DNA of 64,000 nucleotides from Caenorhabditis elegans (Eukaryota; Nematoda; Chromadorea; Rhabditida; Rhabditidae): NCBI RefSeq assembly GCF_000002985.6, contig NC_003283.11:6634001-6698000 (forward strand). The letters are read 5' to 3'. Positions 1-14,600 of the stretch are shown one piece after another. The notes beneath the pieces were generated by a model. It was not told the DNA's origin. It ran no database searches and worked only from the letters and a program-made list of their open reading frames with translations. The number at the start of each line of letters is the position of its first letter. Positions within the stretch are counted from its first letter, which is position 1. The translations under genes and the position numbers were made by a program.

Positions 1-3000
1 ACAAAACATATCATTATGAGCAAGAAAAATGCAACTGTTTCATAGAAACTTGTGACGAAGAGACCAACTCGACAGAATTAATGGTCTTGTATCCAGACTG
101 TTATTGTGGAAAACGAGGTAAAAATAAAACTTACAAACTATACATATGATTGGAACGCAACTGTTTTTCAGAGAAACATTGCGATCTGAGCAAAGAAAAG
201 TGCCATTGGACTCCAGATAGTGATCATGATGATTTAAAATTTGAAGTTTTTGAGTCATCTAATAAGGTCCTTTTTGGTGAGTTAATTAAATAATGTCGCC
301 GATAAATTCTAATTTTGTATAGATTATATGCTGCAAGCTGGTTCAGAAAAGGCAAATCTCAAAATGAACAAGGTTTCGATGGTTAGCAAGTTTTTTAGGC
401 AAAGTGGTTTCAACGTAAGTTGACTTGAATCGTTAAATACCAGAAACTGAGATTTCAGTGTTCGTTACGATTTATGCATCACTTCACTCATCAATCCTCA
501 ACATCTCGACTTGTCGTAAGATCCATTTTGCAATCTGGGGAAAAGAAAAACCTATACGAGCACTGGCTGAAACCAGCCAGCGTATTGTGAGTAAAATGAA
601 GAAGGGACAAACCAAAAGTATTTCTCTTTCAGTTGGGTGCCGGTCCAGGTTGCGATTGGATCTTACGCAGAACCATTTAAAATTTCAATAGATTGTGAGA
701 CTGGATTTCCACCAAAGAAGAAGAAAAATAAGCCATTCACATGCAGTATAGCAGACATCTACTTTGAAAACTGTGGTGGTGAGTAGTTGAAAAAACTTGC
801 AGCTCATAACTGTGATAAAAAATAACATTTTAATTACAAGTTAGACAAAAAAAACCGGTAGAAAATATTTCGCCTCTCAACAATTATTTAAAAAATCGAA
901 GACAACTTTTTTTAGAGATTCGAGACCCGATTGAGCAATGTTCTCGTGGTGATCAATTTCTATGCTCTATATCTGCTAACACACGGTGCCTCCAAAATGC
1001 TCAATGTGATTCACGAATTGATTGTGACGATGAATCTGATGAAATGGACTGCGGTACTTTTATAATTTTTGATTGAGAATAATCACCTTTTTTAGGAAAT
1101 ATTAATGGGACAATGTGCGACTTTAATGGTCAGGATTACTGTAACTCTTGGTACCAAGTTACAAATGTTACTGATTACCATGAAAGACTATCCGAACCAA
1201 CTACAGTTGCCCCTTTAAACAAATTGAATGAAGTACCTCTACATCTATTCCGCCTGCAATCGCCGTCAGCGAAAATCAAGGAGGCTATGCGAGGATCAGG
1301 GAATATGCTGGTTTTTGATCACAAGCCAAACCCTTTGACTAGAAGAACATCAGCTTTAGTCTCACCAGAACTACCAAGAACAAATCCAGAAGCATATGAT
1401 GAGAAAAGTCCATTGTTTAAGTCGTGTAAAGTAAGTTTCAATTCGTTTAAAAAATTCTTAAAATTTGTGCACATTACTAATTTAGCTTCGATTCTACCTT
1501 TGTTCGCGAACATACTCAAAAGTATGGCAAATATCTGTAATATCAAAAGGAATCAATCCGATGGAAAGTGGAAGAACAATAATTTATGAAGCAGGATATA
1601 CTTTGATCCCAAAAGAAAAGTGAGTTTTCTCATACTATTATTCTGTTAGCAAAATTAATTTCAGTTGTACCTGGGAAAGAGTATTTGTGAATATACCAAG
1701 ACAAAATGCAGGATTTCGTATTGGAATATTTGTGACAAATTATTTCCCTGGTTCCGAAGAGTATGTGGCAATCGATAATCTATCCTTCAGTCCTACCTGT
1801 TTTGAAAGAGGTTTGCAATAGGGATCCTGACTGTTCTAAAGAAATATTTTAGATATTAATCAGTCAACTTGGGACATCCCCGATCTTTTCATTAATACAT
1901 GTGGAGCTTCTGGGTTTGAGCAACCACAAAACTGCGATCACAATCGAGAACTTGATGGTCAAACCGGTCATTTTCTGAAAGAAGACGGAACTCAGCAATG
2001 GACAGTTCCTGTTACAGGATTTTATAGGATGGAAATATGTGGAGCTGGTGGTGGTTCAAACTCAAAAGCATCGGGAGACACTGGAGATTGTGTCACACTT
2101 CAGGTTAGTTATTCAAACGTTTCAATTAGCATTTTAAGCATTTTCAGTTCATAAAGTAATTTTAGAAGGTACGAGTATTCCCGAGTATCTTCGAAAAATG
2201 TTAGTCATATCACAAACCAATTGGGGAACAAATTTCTATATTTACTGACATTACATATAATTTCGTTAAATCAAGTTCAAAAAGCAAAAAAAAATGGTTG
2301 AACAATTGTCCTGATCTTTTTGAACTTATGACATGTTTAAAATAAGAAAAAGTTAAAATGAGACCGTGAAATAATAATATTTCAGGTTCACCTGATCGAA
2401 AATCTCTCCCTGCGTATGCTAATTGGTCAAATGGGAGAAAGTCCATGCTTCACGGAGCACGATGATGAGCTTCGACCTTCTTCATGCTCAAAAATCAGCC
2501 ACAACTACGTGTATGATGGAAAACGAGGGGCTGCTGGTGGCGGAGCAACTCTGCTAACCGTTGAAAAAGATTTGTGGAATGTTGTGGCTGGCGGTGGAGC
2601 TGGAGCATCATGGGATGGTTTTGACATGGAAGTCGGTTATGGAGCATCCGCAATTCATGTCAAGCCAGATCAAAGGTGTAATGAAACATGTAAAGCCGTG
2701 TCGCATACTGATTTTATCGTTGAACGACGCGATAATCGATGTCCCGGCGAAAAAGGTGAAAGCACAGTGTTCGGAGGATTCGGTGGAGGTGGGAACTCAT
2801 GTGGAATGCTCGGTGGCAGTGGTGCAGGATATCAAGCAGGAAATCCGTTTGGGAAGAGTAGAGCGAGAAGTGGATCAAGTAATGTGTCCATTGACTTTTC
2901 AAAATCGCCCATTTACTATCAATCCGAAAGACTTGACGAAGGTTATATCAAAATTGGTAGGCAACAATTACTTTGAAGCACAGTTTAAAAACTTTTTTAT

Positions 3001-5420
3001 TCAGCATTTTGCCGCAAACGTTGTGAACCTCCAACAGTGTGTAGGTTCCGAAAAGATTACTTTGAAGAAGAGTACTGTGGCTGTCCTGATGGATCAAATG
3101 TCACTGACACTGAGGAAGCTTGTGGTAAGAACAGTTGAACTTTCATCATTTTTTTGAAATTTGATTCTTCAACAAACTAGTTTTGAAAACAATAAAATAA
3201 CGCCCATTTAAGCTTTTCCTCTGGTATGCCCTTCATCATCGACAAACCAGTACCGCAATTTTACCTACGAACCATTTTGTCTTTGCAACAACGGGAAGGA
3301 AATTTATGACGTGTACAACGATACTTGCGGTTAGCTTGTTCAACATTTCAAAGTGGCTCACTAAATCTTACTTTGTAGAAGAAATCCAAATTTGGACCTT
3401 GTACAACATTACGTTTTTGATCTTCGCGGCCCTAACGATCATTGGTGCCTTGTTCGTTGTTTATCACTACCGTAACCGCGAGAAGCAGATGAAACAGGAA
3501 ATCTTAGATCTCACCCAAATGAAATCAGTAAGCAGCGGATTACCACTAGACCGGAATCTTATGATTTTCATTTCTTCCAGCCGGATTACCTTTACGATGA
3601 CATCTATTTCGGTCGAACGACCAGAAAAGCTGCTCTCGACTCTTTACCATCAATATCAAGAGATTCGATTGAAAGGGGAAGAGTGCTGGGAAGAGGAAAC
3701 TTTGGTGAAGTTTACTACGGGGAATATAGTGGTGTCAAGCTCGCAGTAAAAATGATTTCAAGGACGTTCTCAGCCAGCCAAGCGTCGCAGTCAGATTTCT
3801 GCAACGAAGCGCTTTGTATGGGGTAGGAAACATGTCTTCTTGTTAATTTCTTAATTTATCTCCCTACTTTAGAACATTCGTGGATGAGAATGTAGTTCGT
3901 CTGATTGGAATTGACTTCGAGAAGGTCCCATATATGATTGCACTTGAGTACATGGAAGGTGGCGATTTACTATCTTTTGTGAAGGAGTGCCGTCCCAACG
4001 TAAGTTTTCATGCATATATTTAAATCAAAAAAGTTGTTTTTTTTTCCAGCAAGTATCACTAAATCCATTCCAATTGGCAATGAGTGACTTAATTAAAATA
4101 TGTTGTGACGTGGCAGCGGGTTGTAAATGCCTGGAAACATTTGGATATGTTCACAGAGATATCGCAGCACGAAATATTTTACTCACAACAAGAGGACCGC
4201 AAAGAGTTGCAAAAATTGCTGATTTCGGAATGGCAAAAGAGATTACATATGGGTAAGTGGGTTATTAGAAGCCAATACTCTAATCTATTCAAAAATTATA
4301 TTTCTAATGTATTCAGATCCTAATTGGATTAACTTTCAGCAAATCAGTGCATTTAAACATAAATATTTCAGGACTGAATACTACCGGATAAATGGGCGAA
4401 CAATGATGCCAATAAAATGGACTCCACCTGAAGCATTCATCGACGGTGTCTTCACAACAAAGTCTGACATATGGAGCTTTGGAGTTCTATGCTGGGAAGT
4501 ATTTTCTCTTGGAGTTGTCCCATATCCAAACCGACGTAACGAAGAGGTGATGCTCATGCTGACAGAAGGTGCTCGTCTAGAATATCCATATGGTATTCCC
4601 ACAAGAGTCTATCAATTGATGCGTGACTGTTGGAAGACTGCTGCGGCTGATCGACCAAAGTTTGTGGATGTCGTCGAGATTTTCCAAGACATTCAAGATG
4701 ATCCGGCCTCTGTTGGCATGCCTTTCCCAATTCATCCAGCCGTTCGAGCAACATTTGCACATTCGCAATCCACGCCAGTCTCCGTGGAGACACCAATGAC
4801 CGCAATGACTGAAATCTCACTGAACAGTACATTTACAGATGCTTCTACGGTGAAAGTATCTGCACAACAAGACATGCAGGATAGAATCCAACGTGAGTAG
4901 TAATTCAGAAAATAAAAACTATAAAATTTGTTAAAACACAAAAATTGCAAGAAGCGATAGTTTAAAAGTTAACCGGAATTTTTAAAAATAACAAACCAAT
5001 GTTTTCAATTGTTCAAAATTTTGAAATTTCAGTGCACGAACTGATGCTAACTCGTGAGCATCCATACACTTCGGAGCTCACATCATATGTTGTAAATAGT
5101 ATTCGAAAAGATCTCGCAAGAGTCCAATATGAGAATGGATTGACATCGGTTCCACAACCAGAGTACCTTTCACCGGAAAACAACGACGAATCCGTTCAAT
5201 TGATTCCTCAAAGTAACACTGTTACTGATCAAACCCCACCAACATCTTTAATTGATTTGAATAGACTCGGTGTGCAAAATACGGTGAGTTTGAATTAAAA
5301 CTTGGCGGTTATAAGTTAATATTGTTGAAATTCCAGGGTCCAACACTACACCGGCCAGACTCTCTGAACTTCAACGATCCATACAGTAGTGTTCCGTTGC
5401 TTGAATGTCAAACCCGCTGA
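1..5420 (+). CDS. scd-2: ALK-family receptor tyrosine kinase SCD-2 (5' end outside window)
   Basis: Twenty exons can be read from the window edge: 3-117, 172-276, 323-414, 459-586, 633-778, 916-1053, 1096-1430, 1486-1619, 1665-1810, 1853-2103, 2386-2956, 3005-3124, 3213-3329, 3379-3527, 3581-3822, 3873-3999, 4050-4252, 4372-4892, 5033-5283 and 5337-5420, about 1,324 residues. Order: cysteine-containing and MAM-like segments, an LDL-receptor class A repeat (exon 916-1053, ending CDDESDEMDC), a second MAM-like segment, the glycine-rich region typical of ALK/LTK (2386-2956), cysteine-rich juxtamembrane exons, one membrane helix (3379-3527) and a tyrosine kinase. The kinase has GRGNFGEV, LAVKM, HRDIAARN (4152-4175), DFG (4221-4229) and an activation loop with a YY pair, so it should be active. 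A roughly 200-residue tail follows the kinase. In worms SCD-2 acts in neurons, linked to dauer and sensory-integration phenotypes (known biology). The start codon and signal peptide lie upstream of the window. Confidence 0.93.
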
Positions 5421-5645
5421 TCTATTTTTTTTGTACCATCTGTGACCAAAATGGGTGTTCTAGCCATCGGGTCTTGTCCAGTTATATTATCATGATCTCT
5501 CCCCCATCTGTGTGTATGTTTCCAAATTCCGATTCATCACATATCCACTCCTCGGAACAAAGCATACTCATTTTAGGTATCTTTTTCCGTTCAGTCATCT
5601 GAAATGTTTATTGTATGTATATAGAAATTTTCATAGACCCTTGTG

Positions 5646-5651
5646 AATAAA
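5646..5651 (+). terminator. Polyadenylation signal for scd-2
   Basis: An AATAAA hexamer lies about 226 bases after the scd-2 stop codon and is followed by a T-rich stretch. It is the first such hexamer downstream, so it probably marks the 3' end of the transcript. Confidence 0.5.
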
Positions 5652-5659
5652 TGCCATGT

Positions 5660-8600
5660 ATTTTCAACTTTATAGTTGTTTGATTTCAGAAAACGCTAAA
5701 AATGCAATTTTTCCAGAAATTCTGGAATTGTTTACAAAAACACAAGATTAAGCAAATAATCCGGTGTTTATTTTTTACCAAAAATTATTTTTGCAGAAAG
5801 AATAACTAATACTTTTATGTGTATTAATTAAGAGTATAGCCAAACAATTGCAAATAATTTGAAATTTGTCGTCCATTAAAAAATAGGCTGAAGTTTTGGA
5901 AATCTAGTTGCAAGAGATTATACATCCTATTAACTATGTAGTTGCCTTTGTCTTTATCAGACAACTTCAGCTTCAAAAAGTTTAAAATTACGTTTAAAAA
6001 ATATAAAATCTAAAAAATTGGCGGTCAGAATGTATGTGATTTTTTTTAATTGACCGACATGGTGCCAAAAAAGGGCAAATTTTTGTTTATCTGCCACAAA
6101 AAAAATTCACAGTATTAAATTAATTTTTCCTACTTATGTACATTATATTTTGAAAATTGACACGAAAAAAAACAAGTTAAATTCCTTTACATGTACATTT
6201 GAACTACCTGCGAGCACGCCAACCTGAAACGTGCAAGGTGTGATAATCTAGCTGATGTGACAACAATTGTCATGGTCCACTTGATATGTCATGGCAGAAA
6301 CCTCATAAAAAATATTCGGCGTATTCTGCGATCAACAAGGATTACAAAAGTAGATATTTACTGACCGTTGAACGAATTGTGTAATAAATCTTACTACTTA
6401 TCCGCCGGCGACACAAACTAATAGACACATTGCTTTGAGAAATAATCCCTGGATTTGATCTCGATGTCAAATTTTGCAAAATTATTGAGATTACGGAAAA
6501 TATTCTAAACAACTCAGCGCTATCTTTCTAATACTAGTCTTCACATGGAATTTTTAGAGCTCTTACTTAAAAACGTGATCTAAAGTAGATCTCTGAAGTT
6601 TCAAGTACTTTCTTCATTACCGTCTATTCACAACGTTACACCTAAATAATACTTTGTTACATATTTTTTCCTGAAAGGTCTATAAATATAGTTCATCTTG
6701 TTTTCTGCGAAGATCCCCTTTCATGTACATAAAACTCGAAATTTCATTTGCAGAAAAATGCATCGGAATTTTAATTGGAACAACTCATACTTTTCTTCGA
6801 TCCTCACCACGAAAGGATGCATGACGTTTTGATCAAAGTCTAAAATATCTTTAAAAATATGAGTAATAGTTGGGAAACCAAAAGGAATAATTTTACGATC
6901 AAACTACTAGGCTCGGCAATTTTCTGCAATTAGCGTTAGCCTTCTCAATCTTCCCATTGATTTCATTCAAGAAATATTATTTCCAATGGATTTTAATCAG
7001 ACCGAAATAAACAGAACAAGTTCTAAGAATTCATCGACTAGGCTGATATATTTTTATTTAGTTGTATATTTTGTACTTTTACCGACCTAGTTCAAATACC
7101 TGCCTGGATTCTATTTTCAATTTGATCAAATAAAACTGATCAGCAAAGTTCTTGTTTTTGCACTCTAGGGAGTTGGTTTCTAACTCAGAAAAAAACAATG
7201 TTCAAAAGCATAAAATCCAGGTGATTTCAAATCAACTCATGGTCGTACCATATTTTCGTATATATAAACATTTTAAAATTAAGTTTAAAATACTAAAACA
7301 ATTAAAAATTCAAAAAATTGAAGTTTGATTTCAAAACATGTGCATTTTGATTTGATGATCTTCGTCGTTGCAACTTCCTTCTCATTTGATCTATTTTAAA
7401 TTCTCCTCAATCAAATCCAAATATAATCGATCATCAAACATGTGTGTGTGTGTGTGCTGCCCACATAATTTATAAAAGGCACAAAGTACCTTGAGTTCTT
7501 AGTATTTTTTCGTTGCAGCATGCATTAGTTGTTATTATTCTACAAAGAAGAAACCAGGTGCAAATAATTATTCTGCATAATTAATCGTGATCAACATTCA
7601 AACTCTTTGAGCCTGAATGTGAACCTGATCATTTGTTCCAAAATTATGACTTAATGAATCACTTTTCAGTATAAAAAACCTTCAATTTACACTCGAATAT
7701 CATTTTGATCAGCTGCTGGTCTAGTTTTTTGAATGGTTTTTAAATTAAAGCATCTTTAGTGTGAAGCCAAACTTTTGAATCTTCTTGACAGAGTTCTCAT
7801 ACTTTTTTGGAGCTCGAGCGCAACTCCTGGGAAAACTTTTGGAGTTTCCTGTCAAATCTCGGCAACTAATTCACTAAAATTATTTGAAAAATATTTAGCG
7901 ACTTTCTGGTAACACTTTGTAACCTTATTTAGGATGCTATTCATAAGTCGTCAACAGTTGCCAAAAGTTTAAGCTACATAGGGAGGCTAATATACATTTC
8001 CATGATTTCCATTTTCCGTTTAATTTCCTCTTCCTGTACTAGACAAAAAATGATCTTCGACTTTATAAAATGTATGAAGTATCCGATTTTGTTTCTGTCT
8101 TGAACTAACCTCAATGAAATGATGATATATATATTGCCGGGCGAATGAAACGTATCTTGCACCTTCGCACATTTCTATCGTCAGTTGTCGTTTTTCTTTT
8201 TTGCAATATATGAGAAAAAATGAACATTATTTTTCCCATATTTTTCATATCTCTTTTTTATATTTGCTTTCGGCTTTTTGTTGGTTATTTCACTGTGCAA
8301 AAGAATTGTTCTTTGTGTGTTGTCATGCTTTCACACAAAAATCTATTCAATCATTTGATTTGTTGAATTTTTCCATCAAATCAATGGTCTGTAGATTGTT
8401 AGATTTGGTAGACTACCCTAAACCTCTTTAATCAGAATTTGGACTATAAAGAGACTAGTCATTCAAATAATGTGCTTATCTGTGCTCAATCCTTCAAAGA
8501 AGCCATAAACGAATTCATCAAAAATAACTTTTTTCAACACAGACTGTTCATATAAAATTTAAATTTCTTTGAAATCCAGTTCTTTTATTTCTACTCGTAT

Positions 8601-11600
8601 TCTCTGAAATTCCCTTGTTATTGAATTTTTATCGTAATTTTAATCTTTAAACGGAACGTTTCATATTCAAATAAAGAGAAAATATCAGTAATCACTAGCT
8701 AATTCAGAAATAAATCGACCCAAATTATTCATATTTTTCCAAGACGAAAAACAAGTCAAGAATGATAAATTGCAAAAATAATTGTATTTCCTGTTTGTCT
8801 GAAAATTGTTTTATTACTCGTTTTTCTTTAAACTGCCCCCGCCCCAGTGTTCGTCATTTGAAAACTAAATACTGTGCTCCACAATTTATATGTGCCTACA
8901 ACGAAACGTCAATCAGTCGTTCCGCACTTATAACATTTGATTCAAAACTAAAACTCGGCAACAGTAATAAGAAAACACATAAATGAGCAAAAACCATAGA
9001 TGTAGCCGATAGGTCGAATTCATAATCTTGTTGCTTCGTACTTGTGATATTTAATTTTTAGTACTTTTTCTGATTGAATACCGAAAAAGTAAACCACGAT
9101 TACGATCAACTTTATATACAAAAATTTACACATGTAATTTATTTAATTTAGTCTACGACTCTCAGATCCCAGAGACCCAAATTTACCGCACCTTCCGGAG
9201 ATCAAACAGAGAGCGGGAACTTTAACTACAAATGGGTCATTCCCCATCCAAATAGCGTTCTGGAGTACGTGCGTAAAACATTAAAACTTGAAATATAATA
9301 TATAAATAGGTTAGTTCGGTTTTGTTGGTTTGGATTCAAACATCTATCTTTAACTGAACTGTAGTTGAATATTTGCTGTTTAGTTTTTTTGTTTTTGATT
9401 TGCAGTTGCTCATAGCACGCAATCTTTTGTTTCTACTTTTTCGGCAGACTAGAATTGTATTGTTTTTCAATAACGACCAAAGTTCAAATTCAAGCAAATA
9501 AAGTAAATTCAATATTTATGCATCATCCTAAGGTAACGTTAAAACGATAATTTGAGATGAAAGCTTGATAAGATTTCCGCGCAATATAAGAATTCTGAAA
9601 ATTTGAACAAAAACTCGCACAAATTGAACCAGAAATATAATAGTAATTGATGTGTTATTTTCACAGTATAATTGCATAACGCTTAACCTAATTTGCCCAC
9701 TACTGCTGAATGCTCAATTTAAATTTTTATCGGTTCTACCCAAAAATATCAAACGCAAAAATTGAATTTTGTTTCACTGAGACCAAAATAATTGATATAC
9801 TAATCTCTTCTATAAGAACGTCACTTTGTCCGATTATGTTAATAGTGTTTCTGGCATCAATACACACGTTTTTCAGTACAATTTCCAATTTGAAACATAT
9901 TTTAACATGGTTTCTGTTGTGGAAGCCTAGATACAAAACTGAAGCGTTATTTTCATGAATGACATGCTCTGTTTTGATTATGCCATTTTCCTTCGTATTT
10001 TTGATTGTTATAGTTCAAAAAGCTCATGACGCGGATAAAAATTGTACTGGGATGTACTCGTTAAAAGCTTATGAATAACAATAACAACAAAACCCTTTTT
10101 GTGTGGCTATGATTTTCGTGGAACACCTTGACACTAACACTTTGGAAAATCCCAAGAACTTCCAGGAACTTAAATTTCGAGAGCGGGTTTTTTTCATTTT
10201 ATGGTTTCAAGTGAGTCGAGTAATTGTCTAATCTGCAGTTTCCAGAAGTTTTGGTATTGAGAAAAATCACAATTTTCTTGAAAACATTAACGGAATAGAA
10301 TATATAAAAATGAAATTTCTAGACGTCTTATTTGTGTCACAAAGCATACTATTCGAAAACTTATTTCAATAACAAATATCACAACTTTTTGTTTCCCTCA
10401 CCAATAAGTTTCATGAGGTAATGGTTCCGCTGAAAATTGCTTCATTGAACTCAAAATAGAGTTCAAAATTCTTGACCTCTATACTTTTAAAGTCTAGAAT
10501 CTCTTTTTTTTAAATTTCGTTTACTCTTTTTCTCTTCGACACGGCCTCATTTTACGGAAATTGGGGACGCGAGAAAAAACAACTTTCAACTTTACTCACT
10601 ATTTCCCGCTTCTGTCAGATGCAACTCCTTTTCCTAAAAATCAGGAATTTACGTATTTAGAACTAATATTCAAATTCAGCTGTTGTTTTTGTTTTCTTTT
10701 ACCACGAATTACGATAAAATTTAGTTCGGACCCTCACTTTATGTGTTCACATTAGGCTAATAAACTTCCGCATAGCAAATTTGATTTTTCAATTGTTTTT
10801 TTCTGCCACTACAACTATTTCAGAAAATTGTTGTTGAATGAAATTGTGCCAGTTTTATCTGAAAACGTGTGTTTTGTGTTCTCAACGACTGCCTCTTCAT
10901 ACTTAATAACTCTCAATCATAATGAGGGCTGAAACAAAAAATAATGCTGAAATGGAACGCTGAAAAGTTGTAAGGATTTAATGACTTCCTCTTCTTTCGC
11001 CTTTCTCTTCTGGTTCCCTTTTCTCATTTGTCTTCTCTTTGCCTGTTAGGTTGTTTTTCATTCCTGATAGGTTGTTTTTCCCTAAATCTGACGTTCTATT
11101 CCATGAACCAATTGTTATTTGGTTCGCACTAAACTCAAGAAATTGAATGTTTGTCTGTTTCAGAAGAAACGTTTTATGTGAATGTGGATGAACTTCGGAG
11201 AATGCTAGTCAAACTTGATCTTCGGAAGAATTGATTTTAGGTTTTAAAGTTATATGCTATTTTTGTTTCACCCTCAAATCCAAAAAAAAATTAAATATCG
11301 CCGTTTCGAAAAACAAAAACCTGAAAAATTTTGAAATTAGCTCAACTTACAAAAGTCACGTCCTCAATTCTGAATTTTTCCGGAAAGCTCTTGTTCCAGA
11401 TTTTAACAAAGCTAATAAGCCATCTGGAACTTTTTAGTTATCACTTGGGAGTCTAGTTCCAAGTTTTTCGCTTTTCGTTTTATAGCCTTTCACGTAGACA
11501 AAGCGACATGTTTGCCTGGTTTCAGGTAACCCAGGCATAACGTGCTTACCTACCATGACCGCCTTATGTTTCAGAATCACCGCGCCAAATTCCAAAGTTT

Positions 11601-14600
11601 CCAATTGAATTCTCAAAGTTCAGTACGAGCTGTTCAAAAAATTTCCAGATGATCAAAGCGTAAAGCTCACTCGGGTGTTCAGACTTTTTTATCATTTCTT
11701 ATTTACATGTGAGATTTTTTGAACTTTTGTTTTTATAACTTAATTAAAAAATATATGAAATTTTCTCCGCCATCTTTCCGTAACATCTATTTTCAGAATC
11801 TCAATCTCACGCATTACTAATATATTGCAAGTAATTATAATCTGTCTGGACTTTTTTTTTGCAACAAAGTGCACTTTCATTCTTCATGCCAGTTTTTAAA
11901 AACGTGTTTTGTAATACTTAAACCCATTAGAGTTGATCTTGGATTAACAAATAGTTTAGATCCACAGTTTAGATAATCCCAAGTGTTGACAAATCTCACT
12001 CCAATATTCAATCAGCCAGTTCTGAGAATTCGTTTGTTTCGTTGTATTCCGAGATCATACGAATTCGCTATTTTATCATTGTATTTATGTGATATTGTTT
12101 GTTCGAACTCGGAAAACTTTCAGCTGTTCGATTTCCATTTATTTTTGGATTTATTGTAGTGGGCTAAATAATTATTTTGTTGGCTGTAAGATTATAATGG
12201 AATTAAGTCCATTTTTCCGGAAAGATTGAAGATTCTTGCCGGAGGCAGTTCCAAATATGTTTGGCCTAGAAAAGAACGGATGTTCGGTCTGTAGTGATTG
12301 AGTTGCAACAACATATGTGTCAGTGAAGCAAAACGTGTTCTTGTAACAGACATTTTATTAAATTTTCCATATATGCATAGCAAAAAATAGTCGTCTGGGT
12401 CTGAGCACTGATTGTTTATACAACGTATAGAAAATTTTGCGCGAAAATTTAAGCCTAGAATTCAAATTTAATTTTTGTATTTTGCTTTTCATATAGTTAA
12501 TATTTTCGTATGCTTCAAACTGTTTATGTGAACGTTTGAGCAGGAATTCAAATTTTAAATAGTTTACCAGTTTTTTAATAAAATGTTTTCCAATTTTCTC
12601 CATTCACGATACTTCTTCTTCAAATAATTCAAATTTAAAATTTATGCGATCACTTTTTCATACTAATCCCCTTTTTACACTTACCTAGAACTTGGCACCT
12701 TCAAGACGTAGAACTCCGAAGTTTGATGTTTGAAAGTCCCGGAGGAGTATCAAAACAAAATTCAATTTAGTATGTTTTTTCTCACGTGGGACTTTTGAAA
12801 TAGTGTAAATTTCTATTCTCATATCGAGTACAGAAGCGAGATTATGCTTTAATCTTGCACTCAACTGGTAATGTAGGCGGAAGCTTAGAGACTTCATTGT
12901 AAATAATTGTCAGAACAATTGAGAGGAAAACGTGATGAATGAGACAAAAAAAAACATAGATATTCGGATGATGATCCAGCATAAAGTTTTTTTCTCTACT
13001 TAGACATTAATGAAAAACTATTAGTGACCCCATAATTTTAGTCTGAAACTAGAAAAATAAGGTAGAGTAATTTGATCTTGAAGTTTTCTTTTCATGTTTT
13101 CAAAAAAGTTAAATGAATGTGTCTGTCAAAGAAAATCTTCAGAAACTTCAGGGGAAGCGTTTTTTTTCTGGTTTACTAGAATTCTGTGGACTTCCTAGGA
13201 ACTGAGATGTTTGCTTTTTCGGTTCCATGAGTGCATTTTTATTTAAATCCAGATCAGATTTTAAATATAATTTTTAAGCCCAATAAAAAGTTTAAAGTGT
13301 GATTAGTAAATTTTAGACTTCTCATTTGATGCATCAACATACTTATTTGTAAAAGGTTTACTATTATACGATCGTTTTTAGCGATGTAGGTGAATACTTA
13401 ATTTTTCTTTTTTACCACTAGTTACTGTAACTTCGGTGGTCGCATTTCTTTTTTTTTAATTTACTTTTCCTTTTCTTGTTTTTTCAGGATTTTGTTTTAA
13501 AAATAGTCTTACTAACTTTTAGTCTAACCTATAACAATCCAGAAGTTGAGTGATTTAAAGTTCAGTCGTCTGAAATATAAAATATTCATGTGTTGACACA
13601 TAAGTTCTCTTGCATAAAAAGCCAACAAAAAATAAAACTACAACAATTAATCATTAGCTTTATACTTTGTGAAATATTCCAACAAAAAAAATCTCCAATA
13701 CTGAAAATTTCAATTTCAAGAGTCACTTGAGATGAGTCAGTCAGAACCATACTGAAAGTTGTTTTTTAGTAAAAATTGTTTTTTTGAAAGGTAATAAATA
13801 TTTAATAGATTTTTGGATGTTTGGAAAAAAAAATGAAACTGCGATTTCTGCGTCAGAATTCAAAACCAAATATCTTGGATAACTAGAAATTTTTCAATTC
13901 CAGTTACTGTAAAAATTAAAATGATCTGTTTAATAATTCTAGGATTTAAAACTGAATGCGTTGTAGGCTGTGCATCCCCTAAATTGGTCCGAAAAATATT
14001 TTTGATAGATGAATTGCCCGAAGTTTTAAAAACCAAAATAGTTCTCTGGATTTGGGACTTTTGACCGTCAATTAAAAATTCCAGAATTTTTTTTGACATT
14101 TGGTAGTTTTAGCTGAATAATGAACAATTTTTCATTTGCGTTACACCTCATTTAAATTTCTGAGAAATTTAAAAATATCAGCTGAAAAATATCAAATTTA
14201 CATTTTTTTCGTGACTTCTAAAAAGCAGAATTGTGTTTTTGTTTTTCAGAATAATGTGAACTTTCGAAATGTTCCTGTTCCGCATTCAAAAAGTGTCTGG
14301 TTTGAGAACCTTTTAAAACATATTTTGCCCGAAATATAATCCTTCTATGTATTCTACGTTCTCAAAATTTCTTGAACTAGAAACCATTTTTTTATTCAAA
14401 AATGAACTAGCGTTCCCGCTTTAAATTTTCATTTGAAAATTATTGTTGCGTCGTTGTAACGCTGAGCTTATTACATATATATTTTAACATTAAAAGAAGC
14501 ATCAGCGGTGTCCCAGAGATTAAAAATGTCCGGAGAGGTAGGCTCCGCCCAGGTTTTGTGGCAACTTCTATATATAATAAAATAAATTTAGAACTTTTTT

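Noticed and set aside
1113-1589. A 158-codon plus-strand frame
   Set aside because: Its first part is a true scd-2 exon (to 1430); the rest runs into an intron.
11150-11165. CTGTTTCA word resembling the upstream motif of 21U-RNAs
   Set aside because: A single motif match without the spacing and AT context. These loci cluster on chromosome IV, and CTGTTTCAG also resembles a splice acceptor.
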